From Flavobacterium sp. Root186 (GTDB lineage Bacteria > Bacteroidota > Bacteroidia > Flavobacteriales > Flavobacteriaceae), in the NCBI RefSeq assembly GCF_001428525.1, contig NZ_LMHW01000010.1, forward strand, positions 1,133,853 to 1,197,852: a stretch of 64,000 bases of DNA. The letters run 5' to 3'. Position numbers and translations under genes: made by a program. This document shows positions 8,925-17,048 of the stretch, in pieces (within the stretch, counting starts at the first letter, position 1; each line of letters starts with the position of its first letter). The notes below the pieces were generated by a model, which was given only the letters and a program-made list of their open reading frames with translations, ran no database searches and was not told the DNA's origin.

Positions 8925-10700
8925 TTACTTTTCTGCCAAAGCAGTAATGGCTTGTAAAAACCAAGCAGAATGTGGAATCCATTGTTCTGTCCAGCGCCAT
9001 TCGTCATTGCCGTCAACATCCATTTTAAAATCGATTCCGGAGCCGTCTGGATTTCCTTCTTTACCCGTAATTCCATTAGAAATACCGCCTTTCTCAGAAC
9101 CGTGACCGTAATTAGAATGCATATAGGGCACATTGGTTTCTCCAAATTCATATAAAAAACATACGGAATACGGATTGCAGCCTAATATCCATGATAATTG
9201 CTGCGAAGCATATAAATCAAGCGGCTTTTTTTCAGTCCCGTTGTTCTGCACAGAAACTACTTTTCCGCCTTCAATTGCTGCTGTGGCCAGCGATGCTAAT
9301 CTGGCATTTTCACCCTGCCACCACCAGCCGGTTTCATTATCATGCGGAATAAAAAAGCCATCTTGTACTTTGTCCTTAAACGAGAAACTTTGACGTGCAT
9401 AACCAAACGGATTTTCTACATTATTGGTAACGGCTAAATTATATTCTAATGCTTTTTTGATAACATTTTTTGCATTCTTTATTTCGTTGCTGTCGTTTTC
9501 TTTTTTCAAATAGCGGGTCAGCGATACTATTGGTAAACCTGCATCTGCGGCATGCCAAAACGGACGATTGCCATCATTGCTTCTAAACCAGCCTTGATCT
9601 GTCATTCGGTTTTCGAGATTGTGAGCCCATTTTCTGGCTTCGTCTTTATAGAACTTATGATTTGTAGCAATCCATAATTCAGTTGCCGCCATTAAAGCAC
9701 AATAATCATCAATAATATTTTCTTTTCCGTCATCGTCATATTTAGTGTTATTTACTAAAAGATGAGCATAAGCACGTTTTGCACCGTCTAAATATTGCTG
9801 GGAGGTAAAATCACCGCTTTTCTTCCATTGCGAAATTCGGGCAAGTGCAGCAATTGCCATTCCTCCGCCTTCGCGGAAAGCACTTTGATATTCGTCTGTA
9901 GTAACACTGTTGGCTTTAAGTCCCACAATTCTTCTGGCTGCAGGATTTTTATCAAAATAACTGAAAACGATCATGTAGAAATAATCCTGATCAGATAAAC
10001 AGCGCATCATATAATCTGCTCCCCAAATGGCTTCGTTATCTAAGGAATCTTTTATTTTCCATTGCGAGAGCTGTTTCGGAATGGTTTCGGATGTATTAAT
10101 AAGCGACCACGTTACTAAAGGCGTCTGCTGCGGAGATACAAAATTAGCATATGCCAAATGCGAAAAATATTTACTCACATCGCCAGAAGCATCACACCAT
10201 CCGCCGCGAACATCGGCTGTTTTTGTACTGCCGTATAAGATTATATTTTTGTCGGCTTCGAGTTCTTCGGGAGTATTGGCTCTTTGTTTGTTGTAATAGT
10301 GAACTATGGATGAAATTACTCGTTTTGCCAATATATTTTCTTCAATAGAAAAACTGGCCGAAGTATAAATTTGATCTGCAATTTTAAAAGTGATTTTATA
10401 AGTTCCGGGTTTTTGAAAAGACGAAAAATCAGCCTTATAAAATTTTTCACCGAGTTTCCAGTCGTCCACATTTTGTGGTTTAGCAATTAATGCGGTAAAT
10501 ACTGTTTTATGCGTTTGAGTATCAACAACATCAAAAGATGCATTTTCACTAAGATTACTGGGATATGCTATAATGGCTATTTTTGGACTTTTGGGATCAA
10601 AACCAACCTGATTTACATAGATAATAGGTTTACTGTAAGCCATAACAGAAAGAAACAGCACTATTATGAGATATCTAAATTGCTGACGGAGTTTTAGCAT
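8925..10700 (-). CDS. Glycoside hydrolase family 9 enzyme with N-terminal Ig-like domain
   Basis: 591 residues. A signal anchor (about residues 5-23) leads into a CelD-type N-terminal Ig-like domain (IYVNQVGFDP, about residues 27-118). The (alpha/alpha)6 catalytic domain follows. It shows GGWCDASGD, where the family has GGWxDAGD with its catalytic base aspartates, then ETGWWWQGENARLA and a WILGCNPY segment. Near the C-terminus the acid Glu is probably in RWTEQW. Family members cleave beta-1,4-glucans or related glycans. It heads a probable two-gene operon with the ThuA-like gene. No SusC/SusD pair is present, so this is not a canonical polysaccharide-utilisation locus. Confidence 0.88.
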   Translation of the reverse strand: MLKLRQQFRYLIIVLFLSVMAYSKPIIYVNQVGFDPKSPKIAIIAYPSNLSENASFDVVDTQTHKTVFTALIAKPQNVDDWKLGEKFYKADFSSFQKPGTYKITFKIADQIYTSASFSIEENILAKRVISSIVHYYNKQRANTPEELEADKNIILYGSTKTADVRGGWCDASGDVSKYFSHLAYANFVSPQQTPLVTWSLINTSETIPKQLSQWKIKDSLDNEAIWGADYMMRCLSDQDYFYMIVFSYFDKNPAARRIVGLKANSVTTDEYQSAFREGGGMAIAALARISQWKKSGDFTSQQYLDGAKRAYAHLLVNNTKYDDDGKENIIDDYCALMAATELWIATNHKFYKDEARKWAHNLENRMTDQGWFRSNDGNRPFWHAADAGLPIVSLTRYLKKENDSNEIKNAKNVIKKALEYNLAVTNNVENPFGYARQSFSFKDKVQDGFFIPHDNETGWWWQGENARLASLATAAIEGGKVVSVQNNGTEKKPLDLYASQQLSWILGCNPYSVCFLYEFGETNVPYMHSNYGHGSEKGGISNGITGKEGNPDGSGIDFKMDVDGNDEWRWTEQWIPHSAWFLQAITALAEK

Positions 10701-10937
10701 AGTTTATTTTTTATAAAGCAAATTACAAAAAAGTGAAAATTTATACTGCTTTTCTGTTCTTCTAAATTTCATTAAAAAATCAAAAATAACTATAGGAACT
10801 TATTTTTACAGCGATTGTAAGTAAAATCAAGATAAAAATGATGTGTATTTGATGTGCTTTTATTACAAACAATAAACTCACATATAATTTCTCATTGAAA
10901 AGTTTCGATTATTTATTGTGTTGGTAATGTTTTGAAA

Positions 10938-10968
10938 TTGTGAGTTTTAACTTTTTTTATTAAATTTG
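10938..10968 (+). promoter_or_regulatory. Bacteroidota sigma-A type promoter for the desaturase
   Basis: TTG at 10938-10940, a 20-base spacer, then TAAATTTG (10961-10968), which matches the -7 consensus TAnnTTTG. The expected transcript starts about 20 bases before the ATG at 10996. Confidence 0.65.
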
Positions 10969-10995
10969 ATATGACAATTTCTAGCAATAGTGATT

Positions 10996-12099
10996 ATGGA
11001 AAAATTAAAACGCCCGGTTTATCTTAAAGCTGGTACTGATGATTTTTTTAGAAAAATGCGCAACGAAGTCACCGAAACTGTTTTGCAAAATTCATCATTG
11101 TACCTTTTAAATGTTATAAAGTCTTTAGGTCTTTTGTTTTTGTTTTTTTTATTTTATGGCGGTATTTTGTTTTTTGGAAACAGTACGCCTTTACTTTTCC
11201 TTTTTTATATTTTGTGCGGTTTTACGATGATTGTACTTTTTATAAATGCCTTTCATGATGCTGCACACGGAGCTTTATTTAAAAAAGCAAAACACAACGA
11301 ATGGTTTTTATATGTTTTAGAACTTTTTGGAAGCAATCATTGGTTATGGATGCGCAGACACATCAACCTGCATCATGCTTATCCAAACGTTCCCGATTGG
11401 GACATTGATATCAAGCAAAGTGACATCATTCGGATTTTTCCAAATACGCAAGTACTTAAATATCATAAATACCAGCACATTTATATGTGGTTTATTTATC
11501 CATTTTATAGTTTAAACTGGATTTACATTCGGGATTTTAAAGATTTTTTTGGAACGAAAAACAATTTCGTAAAAAAGATTGTCGATACTATTCCTCGAAA
11601 GCAGATATTTATATTATTTACAGCAAAAATTATAAATCTGTTTTATATTCTTTTTATCCCGATGATTTTGCTCGATCAGCCGTGGTATTTAGTATTGGCA
11701 GGATGGTTTGCCATGCATTTATTCGGAAGTGTTTTGGGAGTTGTAGCACTGGTTTCTACCCATGTAGATGAAGATGCTAATTTTCCCGGAACTGACGAAG
11801 AGGGAAATCTATCTGCAACCTGGGCTTTACATCAAATGATTGTAACTAAAGATTTTAGTACCAATAGCAAACTGGCTAATTTTTTATACGGAGGTTTTAC
11901 ACATCATGTAGCGCATCATCTTTTTCCGGGTGTTGGACATACTTACTATCCATATATTACCCCCATAATAATAAAATACGCCGAAGAATATGATCTTCCT
12001 TATACGTCATATCCTTTTTATCATGCCGTACGTTCGCATTTTAGGATGTTAAAAAACAAAGGAGTTAAAGAAAATATTTTAATGACAGGGGAGATTTAA
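10996..12099 (+). CDS. Membrane fatty-acid desaturase (acyl-CoA/linoleoyl-CoA desaturase-like)
   Basis: 367 residues from the ATG at 10996; a GTG six bases upstream is also in frame. Three histidine boxes define the di-iron centre: HDAAH, HINLHH and a final HHVAHH. Four or so hydrophobic helices surround them, as in membrane-bound acyl desaturases. The enzyme introduces a double bond into membrane fatty acyl chains and probably tunes fluidity. It has its own promoter and a strong terminator, so it is likely monocistronic. Confidence 0.88.
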   Translation: MEKLKRPVYLKAGTDDFFRKMRNEVTETVLQNSSLYLLNVIKSLGLLFLFFLFYGGILFFGNSTPLLFLFYILCGFTMIVLFINAFHDAAHGALFKKAKHNEWFLYVLELFGSNHWLWMRRHINLHHAYPNVPDWDIDIKQSDIIRIFPNTQVLKYHKYQHIYMWFIYPFYSLNWIYIRDFKDFFGTKNNFVKKIVDTIPRKQIFILFTAKIINLFYILFIPMILLDQPWYLVLAGWFAMHLFGSVLGVVALVSTHVDEDANFPGTDEEGNLSATWALHQMIVTKDFSTNSKLANFLYGGFTHHVAHHLFPGVGHTYYPYITPIIIKYAEEYDLPYTSYPFYHAVRSHFRMLKNKGVKENILMTGEI

Positions 12100-12128
12100 A
12101 ATTCGAATTCCTCCCGTGGTCGACTATA

Positions 12129-12168
12129 AAAAAAAAGCCTGCAAAGTGTATATTTTGCAGGCTTTTTT
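12129..12168. terminator. Bidirectional terminator
   Basis: GCCTGCAAA (12137-12145) pairs with TTTGCAGGC (12154-12162) around an 8-base loop, with an A-run before and a T-run after. It serves the desaturase and may also stop transcripts arriving from the minus-strand cassette genes. Confidence 0.9.
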
Positions 12169-12301
12169 ATGGTTCGAAAATCCTTTCTTGATTTTTTACT
12201 TTTTATAAAGTCTCACTGTTTGTAAGTGATTTTGGTTCGAATTCCATCAAGGATTTTATTTTTTTCGGAATCAATTATGTAGTTAATATCATTTGTTTTA
12301 T

Positions 12302-12772
12302 TTAGAATGATTTGTACGTTTCCCAATTTTCATCTTTTCTGTTATAGCTGGTTAATTCGTATTTTGGATATTTAGCCTTTAATTTTTCTAATCTCGAATT
12401 AAATTTTTCGACGTTTTTTGTATATAAAACAAACTCTCTAAATCCTGAAGTTGTAATTATAGTAGCAACAATTGAATTCAAATCATTTTCATACGTTTCA
12501 AAAATATCGTCTTCTAAGTCATTCAATTCTGGCTCGTTTCCAATATTTGGTAGTCCATTTTCATCGGGAAATAATAATTTGAATGCAATTCCACAGCTAA
12601 TAGAATAGTTGCTATTCCCCGCTATTTTATCAAGCCCTGCATTTTTTCGAATCAACATTTGATTTCCGTTGTTTTTACCACTTAAAACACTCCAGCTTTC
12701 AGGAATTTCTGTTATTATCTCGTTAGAATTGTTTACTGTTTTTTTACCAAATATTTTGTCAAATATTCCCAT
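12302..12772 (-). CDS. DUF695-like protein (cassette gene 7)
   Basis: 156 residues. It begins MGIFDKIFGKK, followed by an ESWSVL segment. An acidic LNDLEDDIFETYEND helix precedes TTSGFREFVLYT, and the C-terminus has YPKYELTSYNRKDENW. This order (acidic helix, strand with FREFVLYT, terminal D-x-W) fits the DUF695 family, whose function is unknown. No signal peptide or membrane helix is present. The cassette begins with GTTTGGC in the repeat at 12824-12841. Family assignment is from memory of the pattern. Confidence 0.65.
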   Translation of the reverse strand: MGIFDKIFGKKTVNNSNEIITEIPESWSVLSGKNNGNQMLIRKNAGLDKIAGNSNYSISCGIAFKLLFPDENGLPNIGNEPELNDLEDDIFETYENDLNSIVATIITTSGFREFVLYTKNVEKFNSRLEKLKAKYPKYELTSYNRKDENWETYKSF

Positions 12773-12823
12773 TTCTTTATTTTTTGTTTTTCTGTTTTTT
12801 TCTTCTCTTTTCTGTACAATGAC

Positions 12824-12841
12824 GCCAAACGGCTGTTACGG
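12824..12841 (-). repeat. Minimal attC-like site F
   Basis: Read on the minus strand it is CCGTAAC-AGCC-GTTTGGC, only 18 bases. GTAACAGCCGTTTGGC closely resembles the first part of site D. It appears to be an attC-like site reduced to its outer boxes, or a fusion of two half-sites. It separates the genes at 12302-12772 and 12850-13404. Confidence 0.5.
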
Positions 12842-12849
12842 TAGTGTCA

Positions 12850-13404
12850 TTAGTCAACGATATTTTTATAATTCTGCTCTCCTAATTTTCCAAATCGATA
12901 ATAAGTTCTAAGTTCATCTGAAAACATTCGTATATTTTCTGTTTTAGTCTGAAGAAAAAAATATTTTTTATATTCCCCATCTTTTTTATATATCTCGATA
13001 TAATTTTTAACGCCATTTGATTTTTTACGTTCCCAAGCTATTGTATTTCCATTAAATTTTCCGTGAAAATAATCACTTAAAATGCTTACTTTTTCAATTT
13101 CATAAATTGTATAAACATCAAGATTACAAGTAATTTTTTCGGAATCTATAATCAAGTTGCCACTATATTCTCCATTTGTGGTTTCGCATATAAAAGAGTT
13201 ACTTATCATAAAATATAGAGAATATAGAAAAGCAATGATTACAAAAACAAATCCAAGTAATTCCAGATTCTCTTCATTTGAAGGAAATTTAGATTTCGTT
13301 GAATAGATTAAAAATGTAATAGACCACAAAATTAATAGACTTAGTAAACGCTTATCAACCTTAAATGAATTGTTTGGAGTATATATTCTGAGTTTCTTTT
13401 CCAT
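12850..13404 (-). CDS. Two-helix membrane protein, unknown (cassette gene 6)
   Basis: 184 residues. Two adjacent hydrophobic helices (about residues 20-36 and 49-67) are followed by a beta-rich soluble domain of about 110 residues (EKITCNLDVYTIYEIEKVSIL and onwards). The topology resembles small PH-like or DUF-type membrane-anchored proteins, but no family is recognised. Its stop codon lies 9 bases from site F and its start 66 bases from site E, the tight packing expected inside a cassette. Confidence 0.6.
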   Translation of the reverse strand: MEKKLRIYTPNNSFKVDKRLLSLLILWSITFLIYSTKSKFPSNEENLELLGFVFVIIAFLYSLYFMISNSFICETTNGEYSGNLIIDSEKITCNLDVYTIYEIEKVSILSDYFHGKFNGNTIAWERKKSNGVKNYIEIYKKDGEYKKYFFLQTKTENIRMFSDELRTYYRFGKLGEQNYKNIVD

Positions 13405-13469
13405 TAGGATTTGTAAAATTCCAACTAGGCTTTTAAGTTATGAATAGTTCTAGTTTTCCGAGGTATTAC

Positions 13470-13495
13470 CGCTAACGTTATTGTAGTTGTTAATA
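13470..13495 (-). repeat. Short attC-like site E (core deleted)
   Basis: On the minus strand it reads TATTAAC-AACTACAATAAC-GTTAGCG. The outer part matches the ends of site A (TAACAACTAC on one side, AACGTTAGC in the form of AACCTTAGC on the other), but the central region of about 100 bases is missing. Confidence 0.5.
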
Positions 13496-13507
13496 AATGT
13501 TTTTATT

Positions 13508-13861
13508 TTAGTGCCAATCATTTCCACAAAAACGACATTGTTTAGCTTTCGGTGTTCTTGCTATTTTTTCGCATTTTGGACATAAATTCAATTCCAATTC
13601 GTTTCCGTGCTCATTAAAAATTCGGATTGCTGTATTCTTGATAAATTCAGAATATCCATTTTCTAATAATTTCAATACTTCATTGTCCGTTGTTAAAAAT
13701 CTTTTCTTTACTTCATCAATTTTCGGATGGGTATTGTCTGGATATTTTCCGAATTTAACAGCTCCAAAATTATGGTCTATTGCTTTTCGTTCCGTTTCAG
13801 AGTAATATTTCCAAAAGTATTGAAAAATATAATCAATTAATTCAGGGTAAAGTTCTTTCAC
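13508..13861 (-). CDS. Small zinc-ribbon protein, unknown (cassette gene 5)
   Basis: 117 residues. A helical N-terminal region (ELIDYIFQYFWKYYSE) is followed by a C-terminal zinc ribbon with two Cys pairs, LCPKCEK and CRFCGN, about 16 residues apart. The protein ends three residues after the second pair. A nucleic-acid or protein-binding role is possible for such ribbons but cannot be specified. It is flanked by sites E and A. Confidence 0.6.
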   Translation of the reverse strand: MKELYPELIDYIFQYFWKYYSETERKAIDHNFGAVKFGKYPDNTHPKIDEVKKRFLTTDNEVLKLLENGYSEFIKNTAIRIFNEHGNELELNLCPKCEKIARTPKAKQCRFCGNDWH

Positions 13862-13880
13862 AGTGTTTTCTAAAATGTTT

Positions 13881-14013
13881 GCTAAGGTTCTGGTACTACA
13901 GCGGGTTTGAGGCTAAATTAAACCCATTTCTTCGGATTTGCCAAATCATTCCAAATACAAAACCAACTTTCTATTGAGCCTATTGCTCAAATCTGTTGTA
14001 GTAGTTGTTAGAT
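13881..14013 (-). repeat. attC-like site A
   Basis: 133 bases. On the minus strand it opens with ATCTAAC (fits RYYYAAC) and ends at CTTAGC, where the expected G of GTT is C. TACTACA (13894-13900) starts an 18-bp stem with the strand ending TGTAGTA (13997-14003); 15 of 18 positions are Watson-Crick and three can be G-U. A central GATTTG-C-CAAATC mini-palindrome is shared with sites B and C. The stop codon of the 14008-14508 gene lies inside the first box. Confidence 0.65.
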
Positions 14014-14508
14014 TCTTGCTTCTTCGATTTGTTTGAATATCTCAGCAAAAATTAAATCTTCATTTGGTTCAATATTATATTCAGTTTTAATTTTTGCAAT
14101 TGTTTCTTCCTCTTCCAAATCAAATTCGAGTACACTACTATAATCTGAAATAAAACAACTATAATAACTTATTCCAATTATTTTTTCAAAAAAATCGACT
14201 GCAATTGATTCGTATTTATCTATTTCAGTTGTGTCACTAAATTGAATTGGTGTTTTTTTTCCAGGCCTCGGGATTTCGACATTATTTGATTTATAGTCTT
14301 CCAATTGTTTTTTTAGATTGGCTATTGCAAGTTTTTTAGATTCTCCATGAGATACAAAAAGCGACCAATTCGTAAAACTTGCTCCAAATTTTAGTTCCTC
14401 CTGTTCGGAGTTTGGATTTTCCCAAATTTCTAAAGGATAATCTTCAAATTCCCAATTGTCTTTTCGGAACGATAAGATATATTTATAAAGTGCTTTTATC
14501 TGTTTCAT
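14008..14508 (-). CDS. Hypothetical protein with HicB-like N-terminal region (cassette gene 4)
   Basis: 166 residues from the ATG at 14508. The frame is open to 14628, but those 40 residues only translate the flanking repeat. The first half has strands ending WSLFVSHGESKKLAIANLKKQL, in which a short sheet is followed by a helix that could recall HicB/UPF0150-type folds. The second half is acidic (EFDLEEEETIAKIK) and helical. No catalytic motif is evident. The start codon is 12 bases from the cassette boundary box GTTAGGC, and the stop codon lies inside the next repeat, a compact cassette. Confidence 0.6.
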   Translation of the reverse strand: MKQIKALYKYILSFRKDNWEFEDYPLEIWENPNSEQEELKFGASFTNWSLFVSHGESKKLAIANLKKQLEDYKSNNVEIPRPGKKTPIQFSDTTEIDKYESIAVDFFEKIIGISYYSCFISDYSSVLEFDLEEEETIAKIKTEYNIEPNEDLIFAEIFKQIEEARI

Positions 14509-14519
14509 ATGTTGCTTGC

Positions 14520-14651
14520 GCCTAACGTTCAGGTACGACAGCGATTTTGGGACTAAATTAAGCCCATTCTTCGGATTTGCCAAATCTCCCAAATACAAAA
14601 CCAACTTTCCATTAAGCCAATTGCACAAATCCGTTGTAGTAGCTGTTACCA
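14520..14651 (-). repeat. attC-like site B
   Basis: 132 bases. On the minus strand it opens with TGGTAAC and ends with GTTAGGC (fits GTTRRRY). It is clearly homologous to site A through most of its length, including TTCGGATTTGCCAAATC and the TTGTAGTAGCTGTT end. The TACGACA / TGTAGTA stem is kept with more mismatches. Confidence 0.65.
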
Positions 14652-14658
14652 GTTGCCT

Positions 14659-15327
14659 TTATTTTTGGGTTTTTAATTGTTCTAATCGTTGTAAAGCTTT
14701 CGATAAGTCGTATTGCTCTTTTGGTAACTCTTCTATTAGTTCATAATTCAGGAATCTATATCTTTTTATTCCACAACCTTTATCGAGAATATTAAGTTCA
14801 GAACATTTTACACATTTAATTATGTCAAACTCAAAACTAATTATGTCATTATCTCGTTCCAATATAAAAGTTTCTAATTGAGTTTTGCATTTTTGGCATT
14901 CCATGGAAATAATTTCATGTTTTTTCCTTTCTTCTGCTAATATTTTTTCCGAAGCTTTTCTTTCGGCTTCTTCATGATCATAAGCTTCGATTCCGTATGT
15001 CCAAAAGTTTAATTTTTCATTAATACTCCTAATATTTAAAATTTTCGCAATCTCAGCAAAATAATCCACAACAAATTCTCTTTCTTCTGTATCTAATTCG
15101 TCAGATTTAATTTCCTGGAAATATCGTTCAAATATGTTCTCAATTTCTTTGTCCGTTTTTTTTGTATTATTTGCAGAAATTAAATTTGTTAGCAAATCAT
15201 TAAAAGAATTTTCAAGCTTAATACATAGATTTCTTTCTGACGGATTCAATCCGCGATTTTCCCATTCTTCGCTTGAGAATTTTTCCTTGTTTTTTAATTT
15301 TTCTAATGCTAAAATCCTATTATTCAC
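14659..15327 (-). CDS. Zinc-ribbon-containing hypothetical protein (cassette gene 3)
   Basis: 222 residues. A mainly helical, charged N-terminal half (residues about 1-130) is followed by a treble-clef-like element with two Cys pairs, CQKCK and CVKC, about 24 residues apart, then a KGCGIKRYRFLNYE strand. Cys pairs of this type bind zinc. No enzymatic motif is seen. It sits between sites B and C, with its stop codon 8 bases from site B. It is unrelated to the other zinc-ribbon cassette gene apart from the Cys pattern. Confidence 0.6.
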   Translation of the reverse strand: MNNRILALEKLKNKEKFSSEEWENRGLNPSERNLCIKLENSFNDLLTNLISANNTKKTDKEIENIFERYFQEIKSDELDTEEREFVVDYFAEIAKILNIRSINEKLNFWTYGIEAYDHEEAERKASEKILAEERKKHEIISMECQKCKTQLETFILERDNDIISFEFDIIKCVKCSELNILDKGCGIKRYRFLNYELIEELPKEQYDLSKALQRLEQLKTQK

Positions 15328-15345
15328 GATTTTTTCTTTAAGTAA

Positions 15346-15460
15346 ACGTAACGTTCTGGTACTAAATTAACCCCTTCTTCGGATTTGCCAAATCATCCCA
15401 AATACAAAACCAACTTTCTATTAGGCCAATTGCCCAAATCCGTTGTAGTAGCTGTTGGGC
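15346..15460 (-). repeat. attC-like site C
   Basis: 115 bases. On the minus strand it opens with GCCCAAC (fits RYYYAAC) and ends with GTTACGT. Compared with site A it lacks about 18 bases of one stem arm between TACTA and AATTAA. The opening box is the exact complement of the GTTGGGC that starts the same cassette at 16213-16219. Confidence 0.7.
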
Positions 15461-15468
15461 GATGGCAA

Positions 15469-16179
15469 TTATTTTATTCTGTTTAGTTCTTTAAATATTC
15501 CAATATTTGTAAAAGCATTTATACTTATTGTTTTTTTTGGTTTTAAAAAATAAGTAATATTGGATAAAATTTCATCATTTTGAGATAGTTTTAAATCCTG
15601 AATATCAACCTGCAATACATTATTTTGTTCCGTTTTTTTAATTGTAATATTCGTTTTCTTAAATTTTAAAGTATCCAAATGTTCTGGTTTCATACTTTCC
15701 ACGTCATCTAAATTATAAAAGAAAATGCTATCGTGAGTTTCTTTAAATTTTTCAAACACGTATCTTCCTAAACCGCCACTTCTATTTGAGTAACCTTTAT
15801 ATTGAAATATTTTAGTTTTGATTTTAAGTCCTCCTTGATTATCAATTGTAACTTTTATAGGCTTATGAATTTCATTTTTGGTTTTCGTATAATCAGAGTT
15901 ATCGCTTTCAATTCCAAGTACCAATTCTTTTGTTGGAATTGTTTCTAATAAAGAGAAAGGTAAAGTCTCTACGTTATTGATATCAAAAGTTTCCGTTGAA
16001 TCTAAAATTACGATTCCAAAGATGTGAGAATCCCGTCCGCCCCAAGCGTCATATTTATAAATTACTTTTGAAGTATTTTCAATTTTTAGAACATATAATT
16101 CTGATAAATCCCAACTTGGTGTACAGCTAAGGGTTGTAAAAAGAAAAAGTATATATATTACGACTTTAGTTTTTATCAT
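15469..16179 (-). CDS. Lipoprotein of unknown function (cassette gene 2)
   Basis: 236 residues from the ATG at 16179. The longer frame begins at a TTG inside the repeat and is rejected. The N-terminus is a lipoprotein signal with lipobox LSC near residue 19, so the protein is probably anchored in the inner or outer membrane facing the periplasm. The mature part is beta-rich with no family recognised (VLGIESDNSDY, FKKTNITIKK). It lies in the best-bounded cassette of the array, with GTTGGGC 34 bases before the start and GCCCAAC 9 bases after the stop. Confidence 0.65.
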   Translation of the reverse strand: MIKTKVVIYILFLFTTLSCTPSWDLSELYVLKIENTSKVIYKYDAWGGRDSHIFGIVILDSTETFDINNVETLPFSLLETIPTKELVLGIESDNSDYTKTKNEIHKPIKVTIDNQGGLKIKTKIFQYKGYSNRSGGLGRYVFEKFKETHDSIFFYNLDDVESMKPEHLDTLKFKKTNITIKKTEQNNVLQVDIQDLKLSQNDEILSNITYFLKPKKTISINAFTNIGIFKELNRIK

Positions 16180-16212
16180 TTGTTTCTCTTTTACGATTGT
16201 TGGTGTTGTCTC

Positions 16213-16343
16213 GCCCAACGTTCTGGCGCTTGGCGAGGTTGCGAACTTCGTAACCGAGTTCTTTCGGCTAAGATAAAATTTCTTGCGAAACGTAAACGTG
16301 AATTTACTACAGAATTCGCAATCTTGCCAAACGCCTGTTGTGC
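16213..16343 (-). repeat. attC-like site D, long hairpin
   Basis: 131 bases. On the minus strand it opens with GCACAAC and ends with GTTGGGC. Its arms 16225-16245 and 16315-16335 form a 21-bp stem with 18 Watson-Crick positions and three possible G-U pairs. The stem sequence is unrelated to sites A-C, but the outer boxes and the AGAAC spacer before GTT are kept. This pattern, conserved ends with divergent but self-complementary middles, is typical of attC sites. Confidence 0.7.
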
Positions 16344-16351
16344 GTTCGTTT

Positions 16352-17002
16352 TTATTTTTCGAATTGCATTTCGGCTTTTATTCCGTAATCTTGGACATTA
16401 TCTATTAGAAAGTTTCTGTATTTTAGGCTCTCAAATTCGTAATCTTTAATTTCAAGTTCGTCATATCTTTTTCCGAAAAATCTTTTTGTCAACTCAAATG
16501 CAGTTTCATATGCTAAATTGGATTGAAGCTGTTGCTCAAATTCTTCTTCTGTTAATTCATTCTTCATAAATTCTAGTTCATCCTCGTCAAATAAATTTTC
16601 AGATTTCAAATAAATCTCTTCAGAAATTAATTCTCCAACATCTTGGTAAATTTCATCACCAACTTCCCTTAGTCGAATCTTTTTTCCATTTTCAATTAGA
16701 CTAAAATAAGTTCCGCCACCTAAAGACAAAGAGTAAATTTCGGTATTCGGAAATTTTTCAATAAAAGTTTTTTCTGTTTTAGAAATATTTGGTTTGGTAA
16801 ATTCCCAAATTAGGTCCGCATTTGCAATCAAAAGATGATTATTGTATTTTGAAACATAAAGTTCACCAATTTCTGGATTTTCATTAAAATTTGTTTTCTC
16901 AATATATTCAAAATCTTTAAAACCTAAAGATTTAATTAAGTCATCGTTTATTTCAAGATTTCCAGCATCTTTTATAAATGTTGCAGATATTTTCCAACCC
17001 AT
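16352..17002 (-). CDS. Acidic hypothetical protein (cassette gene 1)
   Basis: 216 residues, beginning MGWKISATFI. It is an acidic, soluble alpha/beta protein. A SLSLGGGTYFSLIENGKK hairpin in the middle is followed by helical Glu-rich stretches (DEDELEFMKNELTEEEFEQQ). No signal peptide, membrane helix or catalytic motif is evident, and no family is recognised. Its cassette is bounded by an exact box pair: GTTGTGC 43 bases before the start and GCACAAC 8 bases after the stop. Confidence 0.6.
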   Translation of the reverse strand: MGWKISATFIKDAGNLEINDDLIKSLGFKDFEYIEKTNFNENPEIGELYVSKYNNHLLIANADLIWEFTKPNISKTEKTFIEKFPNTEIYSLSLGGGTYFSLIENGKKIRLREVGDEIYQDVGELISEEIYLKSENLFDEDELEFMKNELTEEEFEQQLQSNLAYETAFELTKRFFGKRYDELEIKDYEFESLKYRNFLIDNVQDYGIKAEMQFEK

Positions 17003-17048
17003 AAATTAATGTTTTTATTTCTCATTCTTGTTCATCCAAAATGACGCA

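Noticed and set aside
8894..9151. Short minus-strand frame overlapping the GH9 3' end
   Set aside because: It overlaps the GH9 gene in another frame and has no family character.
10027..10697. Plus-strand frames opposite the GH9 gene
   Set aside because: They lie antisense to conserved GH9 sequence and look like shadows.
14508..14628. N-terminal extension of the 14008-14508 gene
   Set aside because: The extra 40 residues only translate the attC-like repeat; the ATG at 14508 gives a sensible start.
13881..16343. Repeats between small genes as a CRISPR array
   Set aside because: The repeats are 115-133 bases, spaced by whole genes, and have no short unique spacers or cas genes.
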